Shown here piece by piece: positions 9,808 through 28,592 of a stretch of DNA of 64,000 bases. Both the position numbers and the translations under genes were made by a program. Below the pieces are notes generated by a model that did no database searches, had not been told where the DNA came from, and saw only the letters and a list, made by a program, of their open reading frames with translations. The stretch spans positions 682,001 to 746,000 of the forward strand of contig PUDQ02000066.1 in assembly GCA_002964805.2 (NCBI GenBank). Direction: 5' to 3'. Source of the stretch: Trametes villosa. Taxonomy: Eukaryota; Basidiomycota; Agaricomycetes; Polyporales; Polyporaceae. How positions within the stretch are numbered: position 1 is the first letter of the stretch; each line of letters opens with the position of its first letter.

Positions 9808-12221
9808 ATGTTCTCTCTCTCCGCAGTGGCCTATGTATCGATCGGCCTGATCGTGATACTTCTCCGCCTCTTTCGGCGACGGAGCAGCCTGAAGCACATC
9901 CGTGGGCCTGCCCGCTTCCCCGGTCTCCTAGGTACGCCGGCGCATTCTCAGCTACGAGTAGCGGCCACTGAATATCGTTACTTTCTAGGTCATGAATACG
10001 TCATGAACCTTCAAGAAGAGGTCGGCGACCTCGAACTGAAGTGGTTCGCCGAGTACGGATCCACTTGGAGGACTCAGGGCGCTTTCCGCGTAAGTCTTTA
10101 CCCTAGATTCTAGGTATACGAGGGCTCACAGTACTATGCGATTTGCAGTCGGATGCTATCATGACAGCGGACCCGAAGGTACGTCGATACATCTACATCC
10201 CGGGAGCGCTGGTCTCATAACTCGCATGTCACCAGGCTTTGCAGCACATTTTCCACAAGTCGGGATACAACTATGTGAAGAAGCAGTCGCAGAACCACAT
10301 GAGCTACCTTACGGGTGGCCCCGGTATTGCTTGGGCTCGAGGTGAGCTTGTTTGCTAGTCACGGCACGCTCGCTCGCTTATGTTGGCAGGCGAGGATCAC
10401 CAGCGCCACCGCAAGATCATGAACCCTGCGTTTGGTGCCGCCCACCTGCGGACGTTCCTCCCGCTGTTCCAGCGCGTGACAAGCAACGTACGTCCCTCTA
10501 TTCCTCGCTACAGCGATAGGTTCTCACGGTGGCACGGTCGCGCATGTAGCTGGTCGATAAGTGGAAGACGGAGCTCGCTACCAAGTCTGAGTCCGATCTC
10601 ATGGTCAACAACTGGATCTCTCGCGCCACCCTCGACATCATCGGGCAAGGCAGGTGAATCACAAACGAGATGTTACCCGTTACTTACCCTATCTTTAGCT
10701 GCGTTTGACTTCGACTACGGAGGCCTCGAGGGCGGCGACTCAAACGAGCTCTCCCGAGGGTATCACGGCCTTTTGTAGGTACTCCAATCCTCTTTCTGAT
10801 CCCACTGGCTAACAGCCGTGTTCTCGCACGTACAGCAAGGATGCGGAGTACCGGCTCCCGAAGTCGATCGTGCTCTTCCGCGAGGCGTGGGACTACATCC
10901 CCGAGTTCATCCTGAAGACCTTCCAGTACATCCCCGTGAACCCCTTCACTCGCCTGCTGAACCTGCGCCGCCTCTACTCCTCGTACGGCAAGCAAATCTT
11001 GCGGGAGAAGCGACCGGAGATCGACACGGAGAAGCGTGGCAACACCAAGGATATCCTGAGCATCCTCGGTATGTTTGGTTATTTGTCCAGCAACCCTCTG
11101 TTCAGAGTGCTGATATGGTGTCTCTTCAGTCAAGGCCAATGCGTCCGAGGACGCCAAGGCGCGCCTCAGCGACGACGAGCTCATGGCGGAGATGTACACG
11201 CTGACGCTTGCGGGACACGAGACGACTTCTAGCACTATCTCCTTCCTCACGCACGAGCTCGCCCTCCACCCCGAGTATCAGGCTCGTATGCGCAAGGAAA
11301 TCCAGGAGGTTCGCGCTCGTGTCATCGCCCGCGGCGGCGTCGACTTCACTATCGAGGATCTGGACAGCATGACGCTCTGCTTGAACGCCATCAAGGTATG
11401 TTCCGCCATCTATTGTGTGCCGCGGAGTCATCATCTGACATTGCTGCTCGCGCAGGAAACCCTCCGCTTCCACCCGGTTGTGTCGTACTTGCCCCGCGTC
11501 GCGGCCAAGGACGATGTGCTTCCGCTTGCGCACCCCATCATCTCGACCACCGGAGAGACGATCACTGAGATCCCCGTCAGCAAGGGCCAGACGATCCTCG
11601 CCTCGTTCTTCGTCTACAACCGGTACGTCCTCGGCCATCCATCATCGGCCTTCTCTTACACTCGAGTGGTGTAGTCTGCCCCAGGTTTGGGGCGACGACG
11701 CTGACGTCTGGAACCCGGATCGCTTCCTCCGTCTCGATCAGGTCGGGAAGCAGACAAACGTCGGCATGTTCGCAAACTTGTGAGTGACTACTAGGGTTAC
11801 TCCTGCGTACTAGAAGCATTGCTCACCGCGTTATGGTGATGTCCCGTCGCGCGTCACGCACTACAGGATGACATTCTGTGCGTATTTCTCGCATTGTTGC
11901 CTTCCCGCTAGACAAAAATACTGACTCCATTCTCAGCTGCCGGTATTCGCGGGTGCATCGGATGGCGTTTCTCGTCAGTTATCGTCTCACGCCATACCCT
12001 CTCACGCGCTGACGATGTGTTTTCACAGGGTCATCGAAACACAGGCCTTGGTCGCGGATCTCCTTGAGACGTTCCAGTTCAAGCTTCCGGCCGATGTCGA
12101 CGCCAAGAAGGGGGAGATCCAGTTCGCTCCGTCGGGCTCCGCCATCATCCCCCTCGTTCGCGGCAAGCCGGAGCTTGGCCCTTCCGTGCGCCTTCGTGTG
12201 TCCCTCGCCTCGAACGAGTGA
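9808..12221 (+). CDS. Cytochrome P450 monooxygenase (copy 1, 14 exons)
   Basis: Exons: 9808-9931, 9989-10089, 10149-10178, 10236-10341, 10390-10487, 10550-10649, 10699-10774, 10836-11068, 11130-11395, 11456-11622, 11675-11779, 11867-11877, 11937-11973, 12029-12221; 548 residues. An N-terminal hydrophobic anchor (~residues 5-22) is followed by basic residues and a proline-containing hinge. The I-helix LAGHETT, K-helix ETLR (ExxR), NPDRF and the heme loop FSAGIRGCIG (Cys479) are all present, so the enzyme should be active and ER-bound. Intron 6 starts with GC (AAG|GCAGGT) and exon 12 is only 11 nt. The exon 7 end is set by comparison with the copy at 33176-35607. Substrate unknown; P450s of wood-decay fungi often act on aromatics and terpenoids. 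Confidence 0.88.
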
Positions 12222-12522
12222 GCGAGAACGCAGGCGACGAACAGTACCGGAGTAGCGTGTTACGCGCCACGGCGGTGCGACCCGACACGACCACTCCTTT
12301 CCTCCTCCCATACGGACAGCTACCTCCCTATGTCTCTCTTTACATCAATGCGCCTATCGTGCCCGTGAATTCAAGTCCTTCCTTTGAAACGAATCCCTGG
12401 CTGTTGTCTCATGATTCGCGTGTGCTCGTGCAGTTTCCGTCCACCTCATTCGCCCAGAGAGAGTGCGGAGTCGGCTAAAGAGACACGGGCTCGGTAATAT
12501 ATGGCACGACAGCGACAAAGGC
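12222..12522. other. Convergent intergenic gap
   Basis: Between the P450 and alcohol-oxidase-like 3' ends; nothing seen. Confidence 0.5.
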
Positions 12523-15135
12523 TTATATGCCTGCGATACCCAGTTCCTGCGCAATGATGGTGGCCGCCTTCTCGCCAATCGTGAGAGCAGTTGAGTATGT
12601 ATTCTTCCGGGAGTAGCGTTAGCTTCGGTATAGGTCGGCCCGCATGCTCGGAGGTTACATACCGTGCCAACATAGGAAGGGCAGATGGACATGTCCGCCA
12701 CCTTCAGGGCTTGAACGTCGTATACGTTGAGGCGAGAGTCGACGACGCCACCCTGCTCACGCGGCTTCATCGCGCAGGTTCCGTTCTACACACGTGTCAA
12801 TACTAGGTCTAATAGATGACGGCTGGGATAAATAACATACCGCATGCCATGCGAACATCACTGAGAAGCGGAGGGCACAGGAGCCTTCAGGTCAGTCACG
12901 GGAAGGCTGGACTTAGGTGTAGAAGGACAAGCCTACGCACCGCGGGACTTGATGAGCGTGTCGATCGCCTCGTCGTCCTCTTCTGTGTAGACAATATTCG
13001 GGGCATCTATGGGCACTGGCATATCTGTGCGAGCTCCGGCTCCGGCTGCAGCGCTACCCTGAGGGAATACGGGGTGGTCCGGGAGGTATTCGCCACGATA
13101 GCATGACATCCGCCTCCCGACTTCACGACAATACTTGTAGCCATGTCGCAGGATGGCAAGATCGTCCTTACTGTGACATGCAACACCAGTGAGGACAACG
13201 GTGTACAAGGATATGTCGGTCACATACCTGCTGAGTGCGCCCGTTTCGAAGTCTGCCGAGGCATCGACGTCGTCTCCGGAGGTGATATGCACGGAGCCGA
13301 TTCCCGACGGGTAAAGCGAAAATGTGGCCAAGGAGAAACAGCGCTCGTCCGGGGGCGGCGGCGTAGAGCCGACGTACCTGTCACCGCGCATCCCTCAGAA
13401 ATGGCGCCCCTACGATGGGACGAGAGCATGACTTACGCAGCGAGCTTTCCTACCCACAATACAGGCTTGTCCGAATTCGCGTAGAACGATTCCCAGCGAT
13501 GATTGAAGTCGGGACCGATGGCCTCGAGCTCAGACGGCGTGGGGCGCATCTTGCAGCCGGCATCGACGCCGCTATGTGACAGGTGACATGAGCAGCTGCG
13601 TAGGGGCGGACCGAATTGCAGGATGCTTACTTTGAAGCCAGAAGTCCTTTGCCGTCTTTGACCCACTGCGGCGGCCATTCTGCGGCGACCCAAGCGGTCA
13701 GAGTGAAGATCGTTCTGAGCGACTCAAAAACATACTCTTGATTTCGTCCTCATCACCCTTGACGATTCCGTCGAGCGTTACAGTATCGTTAGGAGCGCGG
13801 AATGGTAGGAGCAAGAGGACGTGATCTGAGGATGCATCAAGATGCAGTGAGCGCACGAAGCTGGGACCCCAAGCTCCCTCAACGTACCGTTGTAGTTTTC
13901 CCCGACTCCGGGAAGCTCGACGATGGGCCGGACCCCGTTCCGCCGCAACACGTCGGGCGCGCCCATACCGGATCTCTCGAGGATAGCGGGAGAGCCGAAT
14001 GCGCCCGCGGAGATCACAATCATCTTCCGGGCCTTCGCGGTATGGACTGAGGTGTCGGATTTTCCCGTGACTGGAGAGGTCTGCACGTATTCGACGCCGA
14101 CTGCTCTACCATTACTAAACATGCGGAAGTAAGTATACCACTCCCACAGTGTTGCGTATGCAGCACATACTCGACGATAACGCGCTTGACTGCGCAGCCG
14201 ACGAGGACATGCAGGTTCTTGCCGTACGAAGGGTTGTTGTAAATGAAGTGGTGGGGGACGTCTGATCGACGCCCGGTGGCTGGGTCAATCCACTTCCGCC
14301 ACCGCTGTGGAGTCCCGAGAAAATGAGATAGGGCCCGAGTGAGGATGAGACGGCACTGTACCTCGAAGTGATTGTTGTCGTCGACCATCGTATTCGCGTC
14401 ATCCACGACGACGCGCGCATTGTCGTACTTCGCCACGGTGGCGAGATAGTCCTCTCCAACGCTGGTACTGTACCCTCCATTAGAGACCTTAAGGGGACCT
14501 TCGTACCCATGGGTTGGCTTGTCGACGCCAGGAGAAAGTCGGTAGTTCTCGACCTAAGCACAACGGGCATTCAGTTGTAACTGCACCTACAATAGATATA
14601 CTCGGACGTGATCGTACCTTCTTAATCAGAGGCAGTAACTCGGAGAAGCTCCATCCTGGGTTGTGGTACTTCTGTGCCCAGTCGTCGTAGTCGGAGCCCG
14701 GAGGACGGGTGTACATCATGACTGCGGGACAACGTTAGTGCTCTTGCAGATTGAAGCTGGTCGCAAGAACGTACAATTAACGCTCGATCCGCCGCCGACA
14801 CATTGCCCGTGGACGGCGACCATCTGGCGGCCGTCCAGGTGGTCACTGGGCCTTCCGACGACAGGCTTCACGGTCGTGGATCCTGGGCGAAGGTGAGACA
14901 GGAATCGCGCTGGCTGGATATGGGCGGGGTCCTCCTGCGTGTGAGGCCCTAACTCCAGGATCAGGATTCGCAGGGATGGGCTTGCAGACGCAAGACGCCC
15001 TGCGATGACTCCTGCAGTCGCACCACCTAACCAGCAGTGAGAAAAGATGATGAGCGTCGAACATCGTGAAGTCGCCTGTGTGAGCTCACCTCCGGCAAAG
15101 ATGATATCGTACTCAATGTCAGTCGCAGAGGTCAT
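12523..15135 (-). CDS. Alcohol (methanol) oxidase-like GMC flavoprotein, copy 1
   Basis: Fourteen exons on the minus strand: 15135-15090, 15026-14775, 14721-14618, 14553-14362, 14304-14171, 14114-13888, 13825-13736, 13679-13631, 13571-13437, 13377-13228, 13170-12941, 12860-12841, 12785-12663, 12603-12523; 610 residues. The N-terminus has the FAD-binding FAGGGATAG loop. GMC signatures GGGSSVNFMMYTRP and SAGAFGSPAILERSG are present. The catalytic pair is His542 (AWHANGTCAMK) and Asn585 (GTNTYSTAL); His/Asn rather than His/His points to alcohol oxidase rather than aryl-alcohol oxidase. It oxidises short alcohols to aldehydes with release of H2O2. No signal peptide and no clear PTS1 (ends AGI). 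Exon 12 is 20 nt. Tandem with copy 2. Confidence 0.88.
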
Positions 15136-16044
15136 GCTAAGCAGTGAGGTATGATCACTGTTGTTCGCATCTCGCCTCATATATAGCCACTCGCAGCCTG
15201 CCCTCTGGCAAGCCTAAGAACCTCGGGGACGCACGGATATCATAAACCCTCTCATAGTCTCACCGCGGCAGCCCAGACAGTTTGCCGCGTAGGTCTTTCG
15301 GGGTGCTGCCCTGCCCATGCGAAGACACGCGACCGTGTCTTGAAACATCCGCTGATCACCTTCATGTATGGGCACGCGCTGCAATAAACCTTGGTCCTAT
15401 CCCTGTCATAAAGGTCATTGATGAGTAGATACGTAGGTGGAGATATGTGCGACTCACCGTCTGTCACTGCATAGTGCCAGTCGTATCCGCAACGAGCGTC
15501 CGAGATGATGATTGTTGAAGAACACCTCAAGGCGACGAGGACTGAAGCATTAGCCTGCCCGGTCCATGCCCATAAACCCAGCGCAATGCCAATAACCCAG
15601 GAAGGGAAGGTCGTAGCGACCCCTGTGGCTCCTGGTGAGGCTCGGGCTCGTGTCAAGCAGCGCTCGTGCATAAGACGTATAGTGGGTGAAACTTGCGGTG
15701 AAGCCGATCCTGCAAGATTCCCGCCCCTACCCGGCCGTTCCCGTATGAAGGCGGTAGACAGGTGAGTAGGGTTCTGCCTGTTGCGCAGTCCTGCAATGCT
15801 GACCGCAGTTCTCCTAGTCCTCTAATCTCATGTGGCCGTTCTATCATCCGCGTACCCGACCAGCAGGCCGGGTGCCCACACAAGGTGTTCCGCTGAATCC
15901 CGCGCCCCAGATTCTTCCTTCACCTGCGAGGGCGAGATGAGAACACTGGGAGCTAGCATTGACAACATTAGATTCAGGTGCCCCGTGTTTGTGCGCGAGG
16001 GCGACATCGTGTAACAGCAGCCTGCAAATCTGAGTAACCAGCAC
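15136..16044. other. Intergenic between alcohol-oxidase-like genes
   Basis: TATATA at 15180-15185 lies 45 bases upstream of copy 1 on its strand. A minus-strand frame at 15671-15252 could be spliced across a GTGAGT...ACAG intron near 15453-15393 into a small protein with an internal hydrophobic stretch. I see no family or proper signal peptide, so I do not call a gene. Confidence 0.4.
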
Positions 16045-18712
<2,668 letters not shown>

Positions 18713-19520
18713 GACCTGGGTGAGTAGCGGGATGTCGCCCTGCGGATACGCTCTTATGATACGATAGCAGGCGCTGTAACATAGAAAGGGGCCGAGCAGG
18801 AGCCCACGGTAAGCAGGGAAGCCCTCGCATCGTGGATAGCGCAGCACCACGACGTCAGTGCGGCACTCTCACGACGGTGCCTCAATTGTACTAGTATGCT
18901 CCCGCTTTTGCCTTTAGAGAGACTTAGCATCACGAGTGAGGGTAAGGACCCCCTCATGACCACGATGCGTTCCTTACACTGGCGTAGCGTGGCAATGGAG
19001 CTGCCAAGGTACAAGGCCAGGTTTCCCTACTATACCGCACTTTGGACCCACGTTGCTTCACTTGCTACGCACGTCAGGCTGAATCATGTAGTTCGTTCCG
19101 AGATGGAGGTGCATAAAAAGCAGATTGAAGAGAAGCCACAAGCGTTGTCCGCGCACAGAGAAATGAACGACAACCAAAACAGGCTGGAGTTTGGCAAGAA
19201 GAAGTTAGCAAGCGCTGGCAGTTTTGGTGGCGTCAAAGTGCTGGCGTTGAAAGGCTTCGGCTTTCTCCGGATTTGCGTCCGTCACCGCCTGGAAGCTAGA
19301 GTCGATTTGTGCTCGTTCTCTCTGCAAGACCTCAGGCCTCCACCACCGGATGTACGACGCCGATATCGGCACAACAAGGAATGGCTCTCAAGCTGTAGAT
19401 GAAAACGCCAGCAAGAAAGTGCTCGCTTTGTCATGGCCGCCGTCGGGTGGGGTTAACGCCTGGAGACGAGATGAAGTCGCTGTCGCGGAATGTCCGCCTC
19501 CATCGACGTCGTGCCAAATC
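18713..19520. other. Intergenic, no supported gene
   Basis: A plus-strand open frame at 18896-19402 and fragmentary minus-strand frames give no recognisable family. The 3' part resembles 7160-7290. Confidence 0.35.
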
Positions 19521-21213
19521 ATGCTCCGTTGGAATCAACTAGGTGTAGGGGCAGAGACGTTACGGTGTGCGGCCCCGATACGTGTTCCAGCAAGCGTGGC
19601 TCCTCCGTCATCATCGAACTGCGGCGGCAGCGCTATCGTTGTCTTCGCCCTCATCTTCGAGATCCTCTTCTGCATCCTGATTTTGCTCAGCGTCGTCACT
19701 CTCGTCCGCCGGTACCTCGGTGCTCATGCCCAGGCTCAGGATCAGCCGACTTTCACCATCGGTCTCGAAGTGCAGGCCGGCGAAGGCAGCTCTTCGGTCA
19801 AGAAACCCTCGTGCAGCTCGGGGATCTCTTCGCTCTTTGGGTTCCTGCGCTGTACGGTGGTTCGTGTTAAACGTATAGGCGACGCTACTGCGCTTTTTGG
19901 AGAGGACAGCTCCGAGTCCCTGCCTCTCTCGGTACGTCGCCTAGCTCCTCGTTGTCTTTAAACAAGGGTTCAATCCGAAAGACACATCTTGCCATCCGGC
20001 CGCCGTTGAGCAGGCCCATGCGCACTTCCAGGAGTACATCGCTCCGGTTCTTCCCGTTGGGAACTCGACGATCGCCGGCACTGTCCCTGAAGACAACATC
20101 GACAGCCGTGCGACAGAGGCGTTCGGTCACGCATCGATGTACTCTGACACGGACCCCGACTCGCCGACCATCGCTACCCCGCCCCTCGATTGCTCGATCG
20201 ACGCGTTCGCTCGGGTCACGGGAAACGACCCACAATACTCTGAGATTCTCCGCTCTTTCGTGGCGGCTGCTTACGGCGAAGAGGAGACTTTCGAGGTGCC
20301 TAACAGTATCGGAGGCGACTTCCAATCAGGCACCGACAAGAGCACCGCCACATCTCTCTCGGGCAGCGCGGCCCTGAATTTTTCGCCCTCGTCGGACAGT
20401 CTTCTTCCCCACTTTCTGTTCAGCTTCGACGAGGAGGCGTTTGACACCCGCGCAACGAGCGATGCTCCACCACATACACACGCGATCCATCCAGACGCCA
20501 TCTCTGACAGCCCCGTTCCTCGCCCCACATCTCCTCGAGCCACTGGAGTGACAGAGGCTGACAAGGACCCCAGGATCGTCGATTCCTGCGCGGAACTAGA
20601 CCCACCCTCTGTCCGGGAGTTCGCGTCCCAGAGCTGCCCCGCGACAGCCTCGAACGACAGCGACGACCCCCGCGAACCTCCCGTGGATACCGAGGAAGAG
20701 GACTGGGAGAGGGCGTTCCGCCTTGGTGGACGGCTCACAGGGGCTTTCTCCTCTCCTCTCCCGTGCGACGGCCTCGATGATGAGGGTGGCTACGACTGCG
20801 AGGGCGAGTCCGGCCAGGAGGGCGAGCCCGACCAGGACGACGAGGCCGATCAGGAGTACATTTTCTTCCGTCACACGCGCGCGGCCCATCCTGTCCGCAT
20901 CTCCACCTCATATAAGGACATCCCCTCCTTTGCTACCACTATCGAGTGGTGCGACTCCGCATCCCCAGCGTCATTTAACCCGTCGGAGGGGTCCGACTCC
21001 GAGTCGGATTGCTGTGACTTCGACACTAGGAGCGACCCCGACAGTGACTCGTCTTTCTACTCCTCCTCTTCCTCCGGAGAGTCTTTCACTAAGGACGACA
21101 CCATGCGCGACGACGCGTTCTCTTACCATCCCAAGTACAAGGTCGATTCCGATCTGCCCAGGGCGTTCTCGGACCTGGAGAACTACTCCGCCAATCACAG
21201 CTACGCCATTTAG
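19521..21213 (+). CDS. Hypothetical acidic protein, probable single-pass membrane protein
   Basis: Proposed exons 19521-19856 and 19945-21213, 534 residues. The second exon is well supported as an open frame extending upstream of the ATG at 20137 to an acceptor at 19944. The first exon is less certain: its donor (ACG|GTGGTT) is weak. It supplies a ~24-residue hydrophobic span (from AIVVFALIFEI) near residue 37. The C-terminal two-thirds are rich in D, E, S and P, with long serine/aspartate runs, and look intrinsically disordered. If exon 1 is wrong, translation may start at 20137 with 358 residues. No family recognised. The strong hydrophobic frame antisense at 20596-20889 is its shadow. Confidence 0.45.
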
Positions 21214-21758
21214 CGCCTAGCCTCAGTTCACAGATTCACGCTGGCGGCCCTCGATGGCCCATATCACAACGTCCGGCCATACCAGTGTTTGCGTTCTCTC
21301 CGTTCGTCTCTCTTCCCACGACCACCATGCCTCGCCTTCTCTCGCGTCTCTCTTTACGTTTCCTTCGACTACAGCACATCTCTACATCCGTCTCGGCTCA
21401 GTTTCTTTCCTTCTGTTTCTCTTCACCATCTCGGCCGGACTTGCGGCCCTGTATCTCTACCTCTGAGTGCATTATATACTCCGATTGTACGACTTGCCTT
21501 GAACGATGGGAACGGTACTGTACTTAGCTCACCAGTAACTGAACTCCTGAAGACGTCAAAGGTGATTCGCGTGGCGTCTTTTGTAACATCGGCTAACATA
21601 CCCCTGCCGTTTCTAGGGCGCAGTCAGGCTCGAGGCTCGCGTGCCCCGCGGGACGATCCTCGAGGCATGCTGATCGCTCACACGCCACGACGCCGGGAGA
21701 GCGATATATACTGCTCGGGGGTCGCCTTGCTAGCGTCCAGCCTACACACCCACCTACC
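21214..21758. other. Intergenic with TATA for next gene
   Basis: GATATATACT near 21700-21709 lies about 50 bases before the ATG at 21759. Nothing else seen. Confidence 0.45.
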
Positions 21759-22277
21759 ATGTCGCCTCCACAACGCCCCATTCCGGTGGAAGTTTGCGAA
21801 GCTGTCTCACCGCTGAACCCTCCCTCTCCTGACTCCACCACCGCAATATTTACTGTCGTTTCTTCGCTGTCCACCGTTCTCGAGGTTGGGCGCGTCGTGC
21901 AGCTCCAAATAGCGAGCGAAGTCCCTTCAAATGCAGACGACGACTTCGGGACTCGTCTCCCTCCGCGGACCCGGCGGCGCCGGAGAACCCTTCTCGACCT
22001 CGCGTTCCGCGGCCCCATCATCGGCGTGCGGAGGTGCGACCAGGACAATGTTGAGTTCATCGTGCGCAACGCGTTCAGAGAGGACGAGTCCGCGCTTCGT
22101 TTTGCACACCTGCTGGTCCCACGCAACGGGGGTGTCACGACGGTACCTGTCCGCCTCGATTTCGCGGACGAGCTCGCGAGGCGGCTCGAAGCGATGCTGG
22201 AGAATGAGCTCACCGCACCAAGAGAGAGCGGCGGGTGCTGCGAAATGCAGACGAAAAACGAAAAGGCGCCTCTCTGA
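21759..22277 (+). CDS. Hypothetical protein, 172 residues
   Basis: Uninterrupted frame with a TATA element about 50 bases upstream and GC-rich codon use like neighbouring genes. The N-terminal third is P/S/T-rich. The middle has an arginine run (RTRRRRR) followed by a compact region with alternating hydrophobic residues up to about residue 150. No signal peptide, membrane span or known motif is visible. Not recognised; could be a lineage-specific gene. Confidence 0.5.
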   Translation: MSPPQRPIPVEVCEAVSPLNPPSPDSTTAIFTVVSSLSTVLEVGRVVQLQIASEVPSNADDDFGTRLPPRTRRRRRTLLDLAFRGPIIGVRRCDQDNVEFIVRNAFREDESALRFAHLLVPRNGGVTTVPVRLDFADELARRLEAMLENELTAPRESGGCCEMQTKNEKAPL

Positions 22278-22826
22278 TACCCGGATTCCTTGCTAGGGAC
22301 TTGACCAACACCGACTGTCCCGATACTATACCGTATGCTCAGAGTGTTCAACTATGACAGATATTTACTCACATATGCACGTTCAGCTAGTACGCCTTTG
22401 CATTGTGATATCCACGCCCGATTACTATACCTGTGTTGTTTGTGTCGTCTAGCCAACTTGGTGCTTTCTCTGTACTCAACTTGATCTGTCACCCTACTGC
22501 TATACACGTATGGTACCCTCGGACATACATATCCATCGTGCAATTCCACTGGCTTAGCAAAGACAACATCACGCTGAACAGAATCTGCCTCGGAAGTCGA
22601 AACACCACAAGATTTTGTATTTACTAATCAAGGTACAATCCACCAAGATAAAATCGTCGCGAGCAGAAGGTCGCGAGCCCAGAGCAAACAAAAAAAAACG
22701 TAACCAGTTGCGCTAATTGCCGTTTAACCGGTTCCTTTACCTGAGGGGTTGCGTTCACGAACTTAAGAGTTGATCGGGCTGCAGAGACCATTGTGAGTGA
22801 AGGAATATATGACAAGGGCGAGCGGC
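22278..22826. other. Convergent intergenic gap, start of inverted repeat arm
   Basis: From about 22630 rightward it matches the sequence after the second peroxidase gene (31284-31490) in inverse orientation. Confidence 0.5.
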
Positions 22827-26555
<3,729 letters not shown>

Positions 26556-28592
26556 ATGCTCCGACGCTCTACCGCCTACCGGGCACACCTCAGCTCGTCT
26601 TGCGTCCTTTACAGATCGCTGCTCCTGCTCGACTCTTGCGTCTTGCCTAGAAGAACCCGAGCTAGCCGGAATATTGCCGCCGCGGAGCGCGCGTTCTCAC
26701 CATCAACTCTAACTCGGCCTTGTCTTTCACCGCCACTACTCTTCGCCCCCGCACCCCATCTACGCGCTGCCGCACGACATATGAACATGGCGACCTTGAC
26801 GGCGCGTCGGCCACACTCTACAGAGTCGCCGAAAGGCAAGGAGCCGGAGCAACTCGGGCAGACTGCAGCGGACTCGCACGACCATGACCACGACCACCAC
26901 GACCACGCCTCGCACTCGCACTCTCATTCCCACACGCACTCGCATTCTGGGGGCCTTTTCAGCACGCTCGTGCATAGGCATGACCACGGGGAAGAGGGGC
27001 ACTCGAAGGACGCGGAGCAGATCGTTCAGGCATTGCAAGGACAAGGTGAGTACCGCCACAGTTCTCCCTCTGAACACTTGTCGGGCGTGGGTGCGCGATG
27101 TCAAAACGACGTGTCGCTTTTCGAGTACACGCGGGCTGCAGCGGTACTTTTGCTCCTACGGGCGGAACGCGCAAAGGAAACGCGACTTTGCGGTCTATGG
27201 TGCACATCGAGGCTGGATGAGTACAGTACTGCGCGGTACAGCTCTTAGCCCCGAGCTCACCCTAAGTTTGAAGTTATGCAGGACTCTGGTAATGAGGATA
27301 TTGAGTACTCTTAATTCGTTGATTTAAAAGCACGTCGCCCTAGCCCAGCGTGGGCCATGACTTCTACGCACCCGCTTCGTTCCACCCTCGAGAACAGAGA
27401 GCTCACTACCTTCCTCCAGGAGACCGAGGAAGCAGGATAACGCTCATAGGCCTGGGTTCCAACGTCGTCCTCACCGCCACGAAGGGCGCCGCAGGCTACT
27501 ACATGAACTCCGCCGCGCTCCTCGCGGACGCCGGGCACTGCGCAGGAGGTACGCCCCCACGCCCTCTTCTCTCCACGCGACGCACAGTCCTCATACCCCC
27601 GCGCCCTAGACCTCGTCGGGGACATCATCACTCTGTTCAGCTGGCGGCTCTCGCGCAAGCCGCCCTCGGACAAGTACCCGTACGGGTACGGCAAGTTCGA
27701 GGTGCTCGGCACCGCCGTCGTCTCGCTCCTCCTCACCGGCGGCGCGCTCGGCATTGGCGTGCACTCGTACCAGCTCCTCCTCGAGACCCTCGCGGGCGCG
27801 ACCGCGGGCATGGGCCCCGGCGCGCTGCACGACGCGCTCACATACATCGTCGACGCCGCGCACGCCGTGCCCGCGGTCGTATCCGAGCACGCGCACGCGC
27901 ATTCGCACGGGCACGGGCACGGGCACGGGCACGGGGGCGCGCTGGACCCGAACGCGGCGTGGTTCGCGGGCGTGAGCGTGGTGGCGAAGGAGTGGCTGTA
28001 CCGCGCGACGAAGCGCGTCGCGGACGCGGAGCAGAGCCCGGTGCTGCTCGCGAACGCGGTGCACCACCGGAGCGACGGCTTCGGGAGCGCGGTCGCGTTG
28101 GTTGCGATCCTCGGCAACTGGTGGTTCCCGCACCTTGCCCTCGACCCTATTGGAGGTGAGCACGTGCATTGCTATCCAGTCTAGGGAAGGGGATACTGAT
28201 GAAGGTCGGGCGCAGGGCTGATCGTGTCGGTGCTCATCTTCAAGCAGGGCTGGTCGCTGCTCGTCACCGCCTTCCAACAACTGACCGACGCAGGCGTGCC
28301 CCCGCGCACGAAGCAAACGCTCCTCGACGCGCTCCAGCCCCTCCTCGCCTCGCCTACGCCGTCCGCGGAGGAGACGCTGCTGGGGGTGAGCGACCTGCGC
28401 GCGATGCGCACGGGCGCGAACATGTTCGTGGACGTCGTCGCGCACGTGCCCGCGCGGCTCGGCGTGGAGGGCGTCGTGGACGTCGAGCGCCGGATCCGGG
28501 AGGCGCTCGTGAGTGCGAGGAGGGACGTGAAGGAGGTGAGGGTGCGCTTCCGGCCGGTGGAGGTCGGGGCTGGGCAGGGGGCACAGGAGTAG
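26556..28592 (+). CDS. CDF metal transporter, mitochondrial MMT1/2-like
   Basis: Exons 26556-27045, 27420-27548, 27610-28155, 28216-28592; 513 residues. The ATG at 26556 opens an N-terminus rich in Arg, Ser and Leu without acidic residues (MLRRSTAYRAHLSSS), a typical mitochondrial presequence; a later ATG at 26781 is possible. A histidine-rich stretch follows. The CDF core starts with GLGSNVVLTATKGAAG and LLADAGHCAGDLVGD (TM2 metal site). Next come the YPYGYGKFE signature, another HGHGHG loop and HHRSDGFGS (TM5 HxxxD site). This layout matches yeast Mmt1/Mmt2, which move iron, and possibly Mn, across the inner mitochondrial membrane. Intron 1 is long (374 nt) and might hide a small exon. It sits between the two peroxidase genes. 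Confidence 0.82.

Noticed and set aside
18896..19402. 168-codon plus-strand frame
   Set aside because: No domain, weak codon bias, and overlaps a degraded region with competing frames on both strands.
20596..20889. Minus-strand frame with a strong hydrophobic stretch
   Set aside because: Antisense image of the Asp/Glu-rich tract in the acidic gene; Glu/Asp codons read as Leu/Val on the other strand.
27895..27935. Short tandem GGGCAC-like repeat
   Set aside because: It encodes the His/Gly loop of the CDF transporter, not a separate repeat element.
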